From Virgibacillus subterraneus (GTDB lineage Bacteria; Bacillota; Bacilli; Bacillales; Amphibacillaceae), in the NCBI RefSeq assembly GCF_900110695.1, contig NZ_FOEH01000003.1, positions 62,001-126,000 of the forward strand: DNA of 64,000 bases, written 5' to 3'. A program made the translations under genes and the position numbers. The notes below the pieces were generated by a model. It had not been told where the DNA came from, made no database searches, and saw nothing but the letters and a program-made list of their open reading frames with translations. Of the stretch, positions 16,771-26,017 are shown in pieces (the stretch's first letter is position 1; each line of letters starts with the position of its first letter).

Positions 16771-17882
16771 AAGGTATTTTCTTAGCAAAAATAAAAATGT
16801 TTATGCGAAATCCATGGACATTTCTGATTATGATTGTCATGTCGGTTGGTTTTGCCCTTATTTTAGGAGGATCCGGAAACTTTACAACAATCAGTGTTCC
16901 GCTTTATGCAACTGATGAATCTGTCCGTGAGTCGATGGTAGGTGAAATGTTAGATGAATCTGATGCATATTCTTTTAAATGGCTTTCTGAAGAAGAGATG
17001 ATGGGACAGATCTCAAGCGGAAAAGCTGAGGTTGGTGTAGAACTCCAGGAAAACGATTTTAATGTGATTGTTGGAGTGTCATCGCAAAATACCAAGATGG
17101 TTCAGCAAACAATAAAAGAAGCTTACACGAAAAAAGCACAATATAGCCAAATTTTTACCGAGGCGGATGCAACAACATCGAGTGAAAAAGAACAGGTTCA
17201 GGATGAATTGGAAGCGGCTTTAGATGAACCGGTATTTGGTATACAGTCAAACAATTTCCGGGGATCAAATGCGGTTATTATTGATAATACATTCCATACG
17301 TTATTCGGATTTACATTGTTTTTTGTAATCTATACGATTGCCTATAATGTATTCTATATATTGACTGAAAAGAAGGATGGCATTTGGGATAGAGTTATAT
17401 TGTCACCAGTTCGGAAGTGGGAAATGTATACAGCAAATTTCGTTTATACGTTTATCACTGGATATTTGCAGGTGGCAATTGTATTTCTGGTATTTCGTTA
17501 TTGGATTGGTGTTGATTTTCAAGGAAGGTTTATTGAGTCGCTGCTTGTGATTATTCCATATGTTTTTGCAATTGTAGCTCTATCCATTTTGATAACAGGC
17601 TTGGTTAAAACTGTGCAGCAATTTAATGCAGTGATTCCAATTGTGGCTGTGAGTATGGCAATGATTGGCGGGGCGTACTGGCCAATTGAAATTGTTCAAT
17701 CCCAGTTTATGCTATTTTTATCAAAAATTGTTCCTATTACGTACGGAATGGAAGTGTTAAATGGTGTAGCCGTTTATGGTTATCCAGTGGAAGATTTATT
17801 ATTTCCAATCAGTATATTATTGCTAATGGGTGTCATGATGACTGGAGTTGGCATTCATTTAATGGAAAAAAGGCATGTGTGA
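16767..17882 (+). CDS. ABC-2 type transporter permease, LnrN-like
   Basis: The 371-residue protein has the same topology as the preceding permease: TM1 at about 16-35, an extracytoplasmic domain of about 40-165, then five helices, with the ABC-2 motif IGGAYWPIEI near the end. In B. subtilis lnrLMN exports or detoxifies linearmycins and related polyenes; the substrate here is inferred only from gene order (kinase, regulator, ATPase, two permeases). It is coupled by ATGA overlap to the upstream permease. Confidence 0.85.
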   Translation: MKGIFLAKIKMFMRNPWTFLIMIVMSVGFALILGGSGNFTTISVPLYATDESVRESMVGEMLDESDAYSFKWLSEEEMMGQISSGKAEVGVELQENDFNVIVGVSSQNTKMVQQTIKEAYTKKAQYSQIFTEADATTSSEKEQVQDELEAALDEPVFGIQSNNFRGSNAVIIDNTFHTLFGFTLFFVIYTIAYNVFYILTEKKDGIWDRVILSPVRKWEMYTANFVYTFITGYLQVAIVFLVFRYWIGVDFQGRFIESLLVIIPYVFAIVALSILITGLVKTVQQFNAVIPIVAVSMAMIGGAYWPIEIVQSQFMLFLSKIVPITYGMEVLNGVAVYGYPVEDLLFPISILLLMGVMMTGVGIHLMEKRHV

Positions 17883-17945
17883 CCGGCTATTACTTTCAAA
17901 AAATTATATCACTGATAGAATAAAAGTATGTGAGGAGTGATGGGA

Positions 17946-18434
17946 TTGGAAATCAATAATCAGGCACGTGAAGAACTTTTAGCAGAAGTAAACGGTATTT
18001 CAGATGAGGATTTAAACAGAAAACCTTCAGAAGACAGATGGTCGATAAAACAGGTGCTTGAGCACTTGTATCTAATGGAGGGAGCAATCACAAATAACAT
18101 CCGAAGTCAGCTGGTTTATGGTGAAGTAGTTAATATAGCTGATAAACCAATCGAGTTGTCTGTTGATCGGAGCAGAAAAGTGGATGCACCAAAATTTGTG
18201 GAGCCTAGTGAAGTTTTTGCTACGCTTGAAGAATTAAAACAGAAGCTAGAAGCGACACATAATGGGCTGTCGGAGTTAGCTGGCACATCGGATGAAAGAC
18301 AACTGGCGGAAAAAGGATCTCCACACCCGGTATTCGGACAAATGAGTTTAAAACAGTGGATACCATTCGTTGGCTACCATGAAAAGCGGCACACGGAACA
18401 GATAAAAGAAGTGAAAGAAGAATTAGGGCTGTGA
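17946..18434 (+). CDS. DinB-superfamily protein
   Basis: About 162 residues forming a four-helix-bundle DinB-like protein. It has the N-terminal RWSIKQVLEHLYLMEG segment with the first metal-ligand His and the C-terminal GYHEKRHTEQI with two more, spaced as in DinB/YfiT metalloenzymes. These are often thiol-dependent S-transferases; the substrate is unknown. TTG 17946 lies 8 bases after GAGGAG and is preferred over an ATG at 17940, which is only 2 bases away. The IS begins 9 bases past the stop, so the gene is intact. Confidence 0.8.
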   Translation: MEINNQAREELLAEVNGISDEDLNRKPSEDRWSIKQVLEHLYLMEGAITNNIRSQLVYGEVVNIADKPIELSVDRSRKVDAPKFVEPSEVFATLEELKQKLEATHNGLSELAGTSDERQLAEKGSPHPVFGQMSLKQWIPFVGYHEKRHTEQIKEVKEELGL

Positions 18435-20121
18435 AGGATGAGGAGGCTGGGACATAACTAGCCAAAAATAACTTAAAAATGGTTCCAATCATCGATTTTT
18501 GATGATTGGAACCATTTTTCGTTGGGTTATTTTCATGATCTATTGGTTGATTTATCTTCATGGCGGTGTACTTCCTCAAGTTTACCGCCATGAATGCAAA
18601 TCCTAATTCATTTTCTACTTTCTCTTCGCCTCTCACGGACATACGAGTGAAGCACAAATTAGCCTTTAAAAATCCGAAGACTGGCTCCACATCAATCTTA
18701 CGATTGCCGTAGATCTCACCAGTTTCCTCTTCCGAAAGCAGTTGCCTAATATATTCTTTTTGGTGTTCCCATTTTTCGTTATAATAAATTTTTCGATTAT
18801 GTCCTTCCTTCGCTTTGGTGCATTGAGAACGCAATGGGCAATCTGAACAGTCCTCACACTCATAGACTTTAAACGTTCGTGTCAGTCCATATTTGTCTGT
18901 TCGATTGGACACATAGCTGAACATCAATTGTTTTCCATTTGGACAGGTAAACGTATCGTCTTCCTCGTTATATTCCCAATTGGCTGTATGAAAAGCATTA
19001 TTCTTGTGTTTCTTTTTCTTCTCTTTTCGATACTGGTTATATGTAATCAATGGGGTGCGTTTTCGATTCTCCATGACATCTTCGTAGTTTTGTTCACTTC
19101 CGTACCCTGCGTCAGCGACAATATGCTTCGGCAACTTAAAGAAATTATCCTCTATGTTATCCAGAAATGGAATGAAGGTGCGTGTGTCTGTCGGGTTCGG
19201 AAATACATCATAAGCGAGCACATATTGTCCTTCCGTCGCTGCCTGCACATTATAGCCTGCTTTGAGTTGACCGTTCTTCATGTAATCATCTTTCATTCGC
19301 ATAAAAGTGGCATCATGGTCCGTCTTCGAGTAACTGTTGCGTTCTCCAAAGATTTCCATGTCGTTTTGGTATTTTTGTTTACGCGCTACAAAATCCTTAA
19401 ATTGTTTGCAGTAATATTTGGGTGTTTTACGCTCCGATCGAATTTGTTTTCGCTCGCTGCCGACCTCACTAGCTTCTATCTTTTTGTCGTAGGTCTTTAC
19501 CTCGTCGTCCAGTTGTTTCACTACTTTTGTGAGTTCATCCGTGGAAAGTTCGTCCGAACTTTCGCGTTCAATACCTGGAATAATTTCTTTTTCTAATAAT
19601 TCATCATACATTTGGTTTGACTTTTCCACCAAATTTGCGCTGTGCCTTTCAGTCGATTTACGCCATACAAACGTAAACTTATTGGCATTTGCTTCAATCT
19701 TGGTTCCATCAATAAAGATTGCTTCTTCATCAATCTGTTTTTCTTCCACCAGCTGACAACGAAATTGCACGAAACACTGTCGCAGTATTTCTTTAACCTC
19801 TGGATGGACACGGAAACGATTGATGGTTCGATAAGTTGGTTCATATCCTTGCGCTAACCACATCATACGCACACTGTCTTTGAGTAACCCTTCGATTTTT
19901 CTTCCTGAGAAAACTGACTGCGTGTAGGCACACAAGATTATTTTCATCATCATTTTGGGGTGGTAGGCTGGACACCCGGTTTCACGGGAAAAGGTAGCGA
20001 ACGCTTCATCCGGAACCTGTGTTACAACATCATTTACCGCATAGGCAATATCATTTTTATCCAATTTTATTTCTAAATCTAGCGGCAAAACAACTTGATT
20101 TATGTTATAATCTTTAAACAT
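18220..20121 (-). CDS. IS1182-family transposase (frame reads through the IS end)
   Basis: About 560 residues are encoded within the IS, in the IS1182 (DDE) pattern: N-terminal helix-turn-helix region to about 90, IFIDGTKIEANANKFTFVW with the first catalytic Asp, IVADAGYGSEQNY with the second, a C4-type insertion (CEDCSDCPLRSQC), and RKIDVEPVFGFLKANL with the Glu. ATG 20121 has GGAGGG upstream. No stop occurs before the IS terminus, so the frame translates a hairpin and the terminal repeat and then continues about 74 codons into the antisense of the DinB gene. Confidence 0.88.
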   Translation of the reverse strand: MFKDYNINQVVLPLDLEIKLDKNDIAYAVNDVVTQVPDEAFATFSRETGCPAYHPKMMMKIILCAYTQSVFSGRKIEGLLKDSVRMMWLAQGYEPTYRTINRFRVHPEVKEILRQCFVQFRCQLVEEKQIDEEAIFIDGTKIEANANKFTFVWRKSTERHSANLVEKSNQMYDELLEKEIIPGIERESSDELSTDELTKVVKQLDDEVKTYDKKIEASEVGSERKQIRSERKTPKYYCKQFKDFVARKQKYQNDMEIFGERNSYSKTDHDATFMRMKDDYMKNGQLKAGYNVQAATEGQYVLAYDVFPNPTDTRTFIPFLDNIEDNFFKLPKHIVADAGYGSEQNYEDVMENRKRTPLITYNQYRKEKKKKHKNNAFHTANWEYNEEDDTFTCPNGKQLMFSYVSNRTDKYGLTRTFKVYECEDCSDCPLRSQCTKAKEGHNRKIYYNEKWEHQKEYIRQLLSEEETGEIYGNRKIDVEPVFGFLKANLCFTRMSVRGEEKVENELGFAFMAVNLRKYTAMKINQPIDHENNPTKNGSNHQKSMIGTIFKLFLASYVPASSSFTALILLSLLLSVPCAAFHGSQRMVSTVLNSFVRIPGVEILFPPVVFHPMCQLTPTAHYVSLLASVLILQA

Positions 20122-20279
20122 AAGAATCCCTCCGATAGTTATTGTGTAGTGACTTTATTCTATCAAAAGGGGTTCTTTTTGTTTAGTAAAAATAAATGAT
20201 TATATAAAAAAGCGTGGTACGTCACCTACACGGGTGAGTGCCACGCTTATTTTAATTTACTGAGTTTTGTCCCAGCCTC
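18443..20279. mobile_element. IS1182-family insertion sequence, 1,837 bp
   Basis: The ends are imperfect inverted repeats: GAGGCTGGGACATAACT at 18443 and, on the other strand, GAGGCTGGGACAAAACT ending at 20279. A single transposase gene fills the element. I see no convincing target duplication at the flanks. A hairpin near the right end (around 20210-20246, core AGCGTGG/CCACGCT) may shield the transposase from outside transcription. Confidence 0.88.
18475..18519. terminator. Perfect 19-bp hairpin at the 3' end of the IS
   Basis: AAAAATGGTTCCAATCATC at 18475-18493 pairs with 18501-18519 over a 7-base loop. The A and T tracts on its flanks make it a bidirectional terminator. It lies inside the open transposase frame. 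Confidence 0.7.
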
Positions 20280-20415
20280 TGTACGGCGTCATTCACGGCA
20301 TGCGTACGGTATTTAAATAATTGAAATAATATTAAAAAATATCAGAAAAATTATTCTGGTTATTTTTGTTATGGGTTATAATTCCTACATAACGCTAAAT
20401 TAGGAGGTAGGATTT

Positions 20416-20952
20416 ATGAAGAAATTGATTTACAAGGTACCTGCATTATTATCCTTAGCCGTCGTTTGTTGTCTCGCCTTTGTCAATCCAAATTTATCAC
20501 CAACTGTAGAAGCATTTACTACAAAGGGATGGGAATTCCCAGGTAACATGTCTTTCAAAACAACATCTAGTTACCCTTATATTAACTCATCATGGGGGTC
20601 AGCTGTAAGTGTGTGGAATAATGAACAAGATTACTGGAGGTTATATCGCGCTCCTGGTTCAATGAATGATTTAACAGATGAATATACAACCAGTAGTTCT
20701 AGGTATGGAGTTATGACCACCTATTACGATTCTGACAATGATGTAACAAGATTTAAGGGACGACTGAATCGTTCTATGTATGCCATACGAAGCAACTCAA
20801 GAGTAAGGCAGAGTTCGGCTGTTCACGAAATTGGACACGCTGCTGGTCTTAGTCATACATCCAACTATGCAATCATGAACACCTCAAGAGATAGAACAGA
20901 ACTTATAGAACCAACCTTCGATGATCGTAATGGTATTGATGCGATTTATTGA
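20416..20952 (+). CDS. Secreted matrixin-like zinc metalloprotease (metzincin)
   Basis: The 178-residue precursor has a signal peptide (positive MKKLIYK, hydrophobic to about residue 27, cleavage possibly near VEA). Its C-terminal half contains the full metzincin zinc site HEIGHAAGLSH (three His plus catalytic Glu), followed by the Met-turn AIMNTSRD. The catalytic domain is small (about 145 residues), at the low end for matrixins. GGAGGTAGG precedes the ATG. It is followed 26 bases later by a lipoprotein gene that is now frameshifted; the substrate and their relation are unknown. Confidence 0.8.
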   Translation: MKKLIYKVPALLSLAVVCCLAFVNPNLSPTVEAFTTKGWEFPGNMSFKTTSSYPYINSSWGSAVSVWNNEQDYWRLYRAPGSMNDLTDEYTTSSSRYGVMTTYYDSDNDVTRFKGRLNRSMYAIRSNSRVRQSSAVHEIGHAAGLSHTSNYAIMNTSRDRTELIEPTFDDRNGIDAIY

Positions 20953-20978
20953 TAATAAATATCAAATGGGGTGAAATA

Positions 20979-21684
20979 ATGATAAAAAAATTTTATTTAG
21001 TATTTATACTGATAGCTTTATTCACGTTGATAGGATGTAGTCAAGATGAACCTAACGCTACGGTAACTATTGGTGGAGATTACCAAATTGGAGAATCATT
21101 AGAAAGTTTGGCTGAAAATAGTGATTTAATTGTATTGGGTGAATATCAGAACCTCGAAGACAAATGGAATATGGCAAGAAATAGACAGGATCCAGAAAAA
21201 GAATCAACTGAACGTTATTTGTCATTTGTATAATTTTAAAGTGGAAGAAACAATAGTCGGTGAAAGCGAGAATGATATTCTAGTAAATATCGCTTACCAA
21301 GAACAGCATAAATATACTAATGAAGATAATCAACAAACGCTGTTTGATATAAAAGACCCTTATTACGTAAAACCCGAGACAGGAAGTAAATATGTCCTAT
21401 TTCTTAAAAAAGATGAATTGTTTGGAAATTATTACGGTGCGATCGAGCCATTCCAAATCAAAATTTCTAGTGACAATCAAGTTAAATTAGTGACAAATCA
21501 AATAGTTAGTAATGATTTACCAGAAGCCGCAGTGGTTCATGACGATGATATACACTTTAAAACTGTAGGACAAGCTAAAGGTGAAACTGTTGAATTTGTT
21601 ACAGAGTTATCCATTATAAAGAATTTCCTTGAAGGTTATAACTTAAATCAATTAAAAAATGAAATTACTAATCTAGCAAAGTAA
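20979..21684 (+). pseudogene. Frameshifted lipoprotein gene downstream of the metalloprotease
   Basis: The 5' part starts at ATG 20979 after GGGGTGA and encodes a lipoprotein signal with lipobox LIGC, then about 75 residues to a TAA at 21231-21233. The +1 frame continues without a gap (LYNFKVEETIVGESENDILV...) to TAA at 21684, giving about 235 residues if the frames were joined. The junction is near 21,215-21,235. I recognise no family for the body. It is either a real single-base mutation or a sequencing error; there is no slippery motif suggesting programmed frameshifting. Confidence 0.65.
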
Positions 21685-21705
21685 GTAATTGGGGTCGATG
21701 TTTAT

Positions 21706-21731
21706 GGGGTAACTATGCAAATCGTTACCCC
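21706..21731. terminator. Hairpin between convergent lipoprotein genes
   Basis: GGGGTAAC pairs perfectly with GTTACCCC over 10 bases. It lacks a long T tract, so it is a weak bidirectional terminator candidate. Confidence 0.5.
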
Positions 21732-21738
21732 TAATTAT

Positions 21739-22011
21739 CTAACACATGGTGACTTCGCCTTTTAGTATCTCTCCGTTTTGGTCATCGACATGATCCACAC
21801 CGCTCTCACAGTTTTCTTCATTTTCCCATTCAATGATATACTTTCCATTTTTGTGGTTGATAGATTTTATTATTACCTTTCCTGTTTCTCCGGAGTGCTT
21901 TTCAATTACAATAGATTCAGCACTATCTTGTGAGATTTTAGGTTCTGGATTACCACATGACATCAGCATTATCATCAACAATACAAGAGACAAGTAAAAG
22001 ATTTTTTTCAT
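21739..22011 (-). CDS. Small lipoprotein with a PepSY-like domain
   Basis: The 90-residue precursor has a lipoprotein signal peptide with lipobox LMSC at about residues 16-19. The mature part contains a PepSY-like pattern (SAESIVIEKHSG, then a beta hairpin KYIIEWENEENCESGVDHVD). A cysteine pair (about 73 and 90) could form a disulfide. Function unknown. The ribosome site GGGAGGAAT precedes the ATG. It is convergent with the frameshifted lipoprotein gene. Confidence 0.65.
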   Translation of the reverse strand: MKKIFYLSLVLLMIMLMSCGNPEPKISQDSAESIVIEKHSGETGKVIIKSINHKNGKYIIEWENEENCESGVDHVDDQNGEILKGEVTMC

Positions 22012-22138
22012 TTTAAATTCCTCCCTTTTGTAGCTTGTATTTCTTTTATCATACTATTATTTAAATGAATTAAGAAGCATTAATATTTATATATTAAATT
22101 AAACCTTAGCATTAAGCCCCTAATTGGCTTGAGGTGAC

Positions 22139-22809
22139 GAGGCTGGGAAATAGCTAAAAGTCTCTATTTTAAAGACGAGTAATAGCAGGATAGGTTATTT
22201 AGAACGTTCATTACCAATGGTTGAATCTAATACGTAATTAAAATAAACTGCGAAGTAATTTAAAAAAAGTTTGAGTGCTATGATGCCGCTCCGGAAATAC
22301 ACTTCGCGCACCTAGGGCGGCTGATGAGCCTCCTTGCTCCCACGTCGCTGCGTAGTCTCATCTAGGCCTCAGTTTCCACAGGAGTCTACGTGAATTCCTC
22401 TGGGCTTTGCTTACTAGCACTTAAAAAAACAAGATTTTATACCACTAAACTAGCAGTTGGAATATGCGAGACTCCTGTGGGACAGCGAGCCTAAGAGACC
22501 CCACAGGGAGCGTTTTTTGAGAGCGAGGAGGCTCGTGGTGAGCCCACGGAAAGCGAGTATATTCCAACTGCGTGGTTAGGGAGCCTCACGAAATGCTTCC
22601 AATAGGACTCCCTTAGTTACTTCGCATTTTATATCTAATCAGCAACATTAGAAAACTAGGCATTCACCAAGCCTTTTGGTGAATGCCATAGTTGCACTTA
22701 TGCAGTAAGAATGTAGCTATACATTCTTAACTGCAAAAAATCCGAACTGATTCAAGAATTTTGAATCATAGTTCGGATTTTACTTTAACTAAATACTTTT
22801 GTCCCAGCC
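22139..22809. mobile_element. Composite repeat element E1 with IS1182-like termini (non-autonomous)
   Basis: The left end GAGGCTGGGAAATAGCT and the right end TTTTGTCCCAGCC mimic the terminal repeats of the IS at 18,443-20,279, but there is no transposase. Inside are a leader module (to about 22,260), a CGGAAATACAC...hairpin half, a module with perfect 12-bp inverted ends CAGTTGGAATAT (22454-22465) and its complement (22559-22570), repeat R3, and a final hairpin (AATCCGAACT...AGTTCGGATT). The 22,012-22,906 gap holds nothing else that looks like a gene. Confidence 0.65.
22650..22734 (+). repeat. Dispersed two-hairpin repeat, family R, copy R3
   Basis: AGAAAACTAGGCATTCACCA, complementary arm TGGTGAATGCC, then TTGCACTTATGCAGTAAGAA and ACATTCTTAACTGC. 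The second stem carries compensatory changes (AAGAATGT with ACATTCTT) relative to R4 and R6, so pairing appears to be maintained. Confidence 0.8.
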
Positions 22810-22906
22810 ACTTTTCCATTGTAAAGAAGTACCAGACTGTATAGGGCGAAATTGTTATTAATTTTTAGTATAATAGAGTTAGAGTATTATAGAAAGGAGA
22901 GCTGTT

Positions 22907-23866
22907 GTGAAAAAGAAAAAATGGCTAAAAATTTCTGTAGGAATCTTAAGTATTCTACTTATTATAGATATTATTGCAAGCTTTTATTTTTATAATTTAG
23001 CAATCGACCGTAATGAAAAGGATTTTTTACAAGGAAATGAAGATTTGGAAGTTTCCGCTGAAGCAATGGATGTATTCCTTGAAGGTGACTGGCGCAAATG
23101 GGTTGGTGATCAGGACTTTGATGAATGGACAATGACTTCCTATGACGGATTGAAGCTGCGAGGATATTTTTTAGAGGCAAAACAACCTACGAATAAAATT
23201 GTCGTTATGGCACATGGTTACCTGGGCAATGCGATGGACATGGGATTGTACGGTCAATATTATTATGAAAAGCTTGGCTATAACATTTTCATGGCAGACG
23301 CCAGAGGCCATGGTGCAAGTGAAGGTGAGTACATTGGATTTGGCTGGCATGATCGAAAAGACTATATTGATTGGGTCAATCGGATTGTAAAAGAATATGG
23401 ACAAGATACGGAAATTGTCCTTCATGGTGTTTCGATGGGGGCTGCAACAATGTTAATGGCAAGCGGGGAAGAGCTTCCTGATAACGTCAAGGCAATTGTG
23501 GCTGATAGTCCCTATACAAGTGTAGAGGATATGTTTTCCTATCAGATGAATCGAATGTATAACATTCCGGCATTCCCTGTATTGCCAAGTACAAGTCTAG
23601 TATCTAAAGCGAAAGCGGGTTATTCCTTTACCGAAGCATCTTCATTAGAACAAGTGAAGAAAGCTAACGTGCCAATCCTGTATATCCATGGTAATGCCGA
23701 CTCGTTTGTTCCAACTAAAATGGCATATAAATTATATGAAAATACGAAAAGTGAAGCGGAGATTATGACGATAGATGATGCAGGTCATGGAGAAGCTTTT
23801 GCTACAAAAAAAGAGAAATATATTAATAAATTGAATTCATTTCTGCAACAATATATTGGCGAATGA
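22907..23866 (+). CDS. Membrane-anchored alpha/beta hydrolase (YqkD-like)
   Basis: The 319-residue protein has one N-terminal transmembrane helix (about 8-30) and an extracytoplasmic-type alpha/beta hydrolase domain. The nucleophile elbow is GVSMGA (Ser at about 175), the acid is in IHGNADSFVP and the His in DDAGHGEAF. An oxyanion-type AHGYLGN motif is at about 102. The substrate is unknown; family members are esterases or lipases. GTG start after AAAGGAGA. It is followed at once by a strong terminator. Confidence 0.85.
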   Translation: MKKKKWLKISVGILSILLIIDIIASFYFYNLAIDRNEKDFLQGNEDLEVSAEAMDVFLEGDWRKWVGDQDFDEWTMTSYDGLKLRGYFLEAKQPTNKIVVMAHGYLGNAMDMGLYGQYYYEKLGYNIFMADARGHGASEGEYIGFGWHDRKDYIDWVNRIVKEYGQDTEIVLHGVSMGAATMLMASGEELPDNVKAIVADSPYTSVEDMFSYQMNRMYNIPAFPVLPSTSLVSKAKAGYSFTEASSLEQVKKANVPILYIHGNADSFVPTKMAYKLYENTKSEAEIMTIDDAGHGEAFATKKEKYINKLNSFLQQYIGE

Positions 23867-23867
23867 T

Positions 23868-23911
23868 AGTAAAAAGGTTTTCCTCCTTATTTGGGGGAAA
23901 ACCTTTTTACT
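23868..23911. terminator. Bidirectional terminator between hydrolase and S9 peptidase genes
   Basis: AGTAAAAAGGTTTTCC at 23868-23883 pairs perfectly with 23896-23911. It separates convergent genes. Confidence 0.85.
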
Positions 23912-23959
23912 GGGGTTTTATCTACCTGAAATGCAAATGTGGTATATTAATCGAGAACA

Positions 23960-25957
23960 TCACAAATATTTTTCAAACCAGCCTGCTATGTGGTCTAACC
24001 TGGCAATTCGCATTTCCGGTTTTCCGCTTCTGCTTAATTCGTGGTTGGCTCCTGGAAAACGGACAAATTCAACTTCTTTACGTAAATGCTTCAATGTTGT
24101 GTACATTTGTTCACTTTGCTCGATTGGGCAACGCAAGTCCTGCTCACCATGAACGATAAGCAGTGGTGTTTCCACATTTTCAGCATACTTCAATGGTGAG
24201 AAATTCCATAGTTTAGTAGGATCATCCATTAAATTTTTACCGAGTTCCCACTTTGTAAAGAAATAGCCAATATCGCTTACTCCGTAAAAACTTAGCCAAT
24301 TACTAATGCAGCGCTGGGTAACTGCAGCTTTAAACCGATTTGTATGGCCGACGATCCAGTTTGTCATAAAGCCGCCATAGCTGCCACCAGTTACACCAAG
24401 CCGCTGTTCATCGATAAAGTTATATTCTTTTAATGCATAGTCAACTGCATTCATCAGATCGGTGTAGTCTTTTCCACCATAATCTTCTCTGCAGGCATCA
24501 ACGAACGACTGCCCATACCCGTGACTGCCACGCGGATTAGTATACAAAACGACATAGCCTTTTGCTGCCAGTAATTGTAACTCATGGAAATATGTCTGGC
24601 CGTACATTGCGTGTGGACCACCATGAATTTCTAGTACGAATGGGTATTTTTTGCCCACTTCAAAGTCATATGGACGTAATAGCCAGCCTTGTATTTCCCA
24701 ACCATCTTCGGTGTTGAAAGTTAGTGTTTCTGGTTCGCTTAATGATACGTCGCTCAGAAATACCTGATTCGCGTTGGTTAATCGTGTTAGCTTCCCGTCG
24801 TTATTCAATTGATAGAAATTGCACGGGTTTGTTGGAGTGCTAATACCAAGGATGAATGTGCCAGCCTTGTATGAAAAGCCAAAAACATGGTTGTCGTCTT
24901 TATACAGCACTTTTAGGTCACCATTCAGGTTCACTTGATATAGTCCAGTTGCGCCAAAATCAGTTCCCAGGAAAAATAATTGCTTTTCTTCTTCGTCCCA
25001 AATTGGGCCTGTTGTTGACTGACCAAGTCTGGTATCACCAATCAATGCATCACCCAATTGGATATCCCACTCTTTGCTTAGACATGTCCTTTCACCTGTA
25101 TCTGTATCAAACACATACAGGTCATTTAGTGTTGCACCCTGGTACGCATATTCATGGCCAAAGCTGGCAATTTTTGCACCACTTGGTGAAAATTGTGCAC
25201 TGCTGTATACACCATGGCCATTCGTTAATTTTCTTGTTTCTTTTGTTGAAAGATTAAGAAGGTAGAGGTCGTTTGTCAGTTCATAATCTGCATCATTATT
25301 CAAGTTGGCAGTGAACAAAACCTGTCTTCCATCAGGTGATATATCCTCAAAGTTATGATTCGCATCTGCTATTGTCAATTGCTCGAATGTTTCGTTTTCG
25401 ATGTCGAACAAAACAAGCTGTGTTCGCTTATTATCATAAAATCCTTGCGCGTCTGATTTGTAATCCAAGCGGTTGATTACGATTGGTGTCTGGTTTTTTT
25501 CTTCCTTTAACTTTTGACGTTCGTCTTTTGATTGCTCACTTTGGACTGTAACGTCATCATCTTTTTCTAGTGATGCACTGAAAATAATATACTTGCCATC
25601 CTTAGACCAGGCAGGGTTAGTAGCACCGTTCTTAAATGTTGTAATCTGCCTTGCTTCACCTCCATCTGTATGTATCATCCATAACTGTGGAAGACTACTC
25701 CTAGTTGATTGAAAAATGATTTTCTTTCCATCAGGTGAGAAGGCAGGGTTGTTATTTTTTGCTTTGTCAAAGGTCCACTGGATAGGTTTAGTCTCAGTTA
25801 ATTTTTGAAAAAACAACTGTGATGTATATTCATTGTCGTTGTTGGCTATTGTGGAAACAAATGTATAGGCGTCTCCCATTGGTGTGAACTGGGGGTCACT
25901 GTACACATCAATATTAAGTAGATCTTCAGCTGTTAGTGGACGTTTCGTTGTATTCAT
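23960..25957 (-). CDS. S9 family peptidase (acylaminoacyl-peptidase / YuxL-like prolyl oligopeptidase family)
   Basis: The 665-residue protein has an N-terminal beta-propeller of WD40-like repeats (for example NPAFSPDGKKIIFQS, NPAWSKDGKYIIFSA; about 1-390) and a C-terminal alpha/beta hydrolase domain. The catalytic Ser is in GGSYGGFM, the Asp in VHGEQDLRCP and the His in GANHELSRSG. It would cleave short or acylated peptides in the cytoplasm; no signal peptide is seen. AAGGAGG lies 7 bases before the ATG. Length fits the family. Confidence 0.9.
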   Translation of the reverse strand: MNTTKRPLTAEDLLNIDVYSDPQFTPMGDAYTFVSTIANNDNEYTSQLFFQKLTETKPIQWTFDKAKNNNPAFSPDGKKIIFQSTRSSLPQLWMIHTDGGEARQITTFKNGATNPAWSKDGKYIIFSASLEKDDDVTVQSEQSKDERQKLKEEKNQTPIVINRLDYKSDAQGFYDNKRTQLVLFDIENETFEQLTIADANHNFEDISPDGRQVLFTANLNNDADYELTNDLYLLNLSTKETRKLTNGHGVYSSAQFSPSGAKIASFGHEYAYQGATLNDLYVFDTDTGERTCLSKEWDIQLGDALIGDTRLGQSTTGPIWDEEEKQLFFLGTDFGATGLYQVNLNGDLKVLYKDDNHVFGFSYKAGTFILGISTPTNPCNFYQLNNDGKLTRLTNANQVFLSDVSLSEPETLTFNTEDGWEIQGWLLRPYDFEVGKKYPFVLEIHGGPHAMYGQTYFHELQLLAAKGYVVLYTNPRGSHGYGQSFVDACREDYGGKDYTDLMNAVDYALKEYNFIDEQRLGVTGGSYGGFMTNWIVGHTNRFKAAVTQRCISNWLSFYGVSDIGYFFTKWELGKNLMDDPTKLWNFSPLKYAENVETPLLIVHGEQDLRCPIEQSEQMYTTLKHLRKEVEFVRFPGANHELSRSGKPEMRIARLDHIAGWFEKYL

Positions 25958-26017
25958 GAATTGACCTCCTTGTAGATATCTACTATTAAAAAGAAAAGCC
26001 TTTTGATTAACAAAAGA

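Noticed and set aside
18928-19857. Long plus-strand frames inside the IS
   Set aside because: They are antisense shadows of the transposase and lack ribosome sites.
20979-21684. Programmed frameshift in the lipoprotein gene
   Set aside because: No heptameric slippery sequence, stimulatory hairpin or internal ribosome-like site was seen at the junction, so a mutation or read error is simpler.
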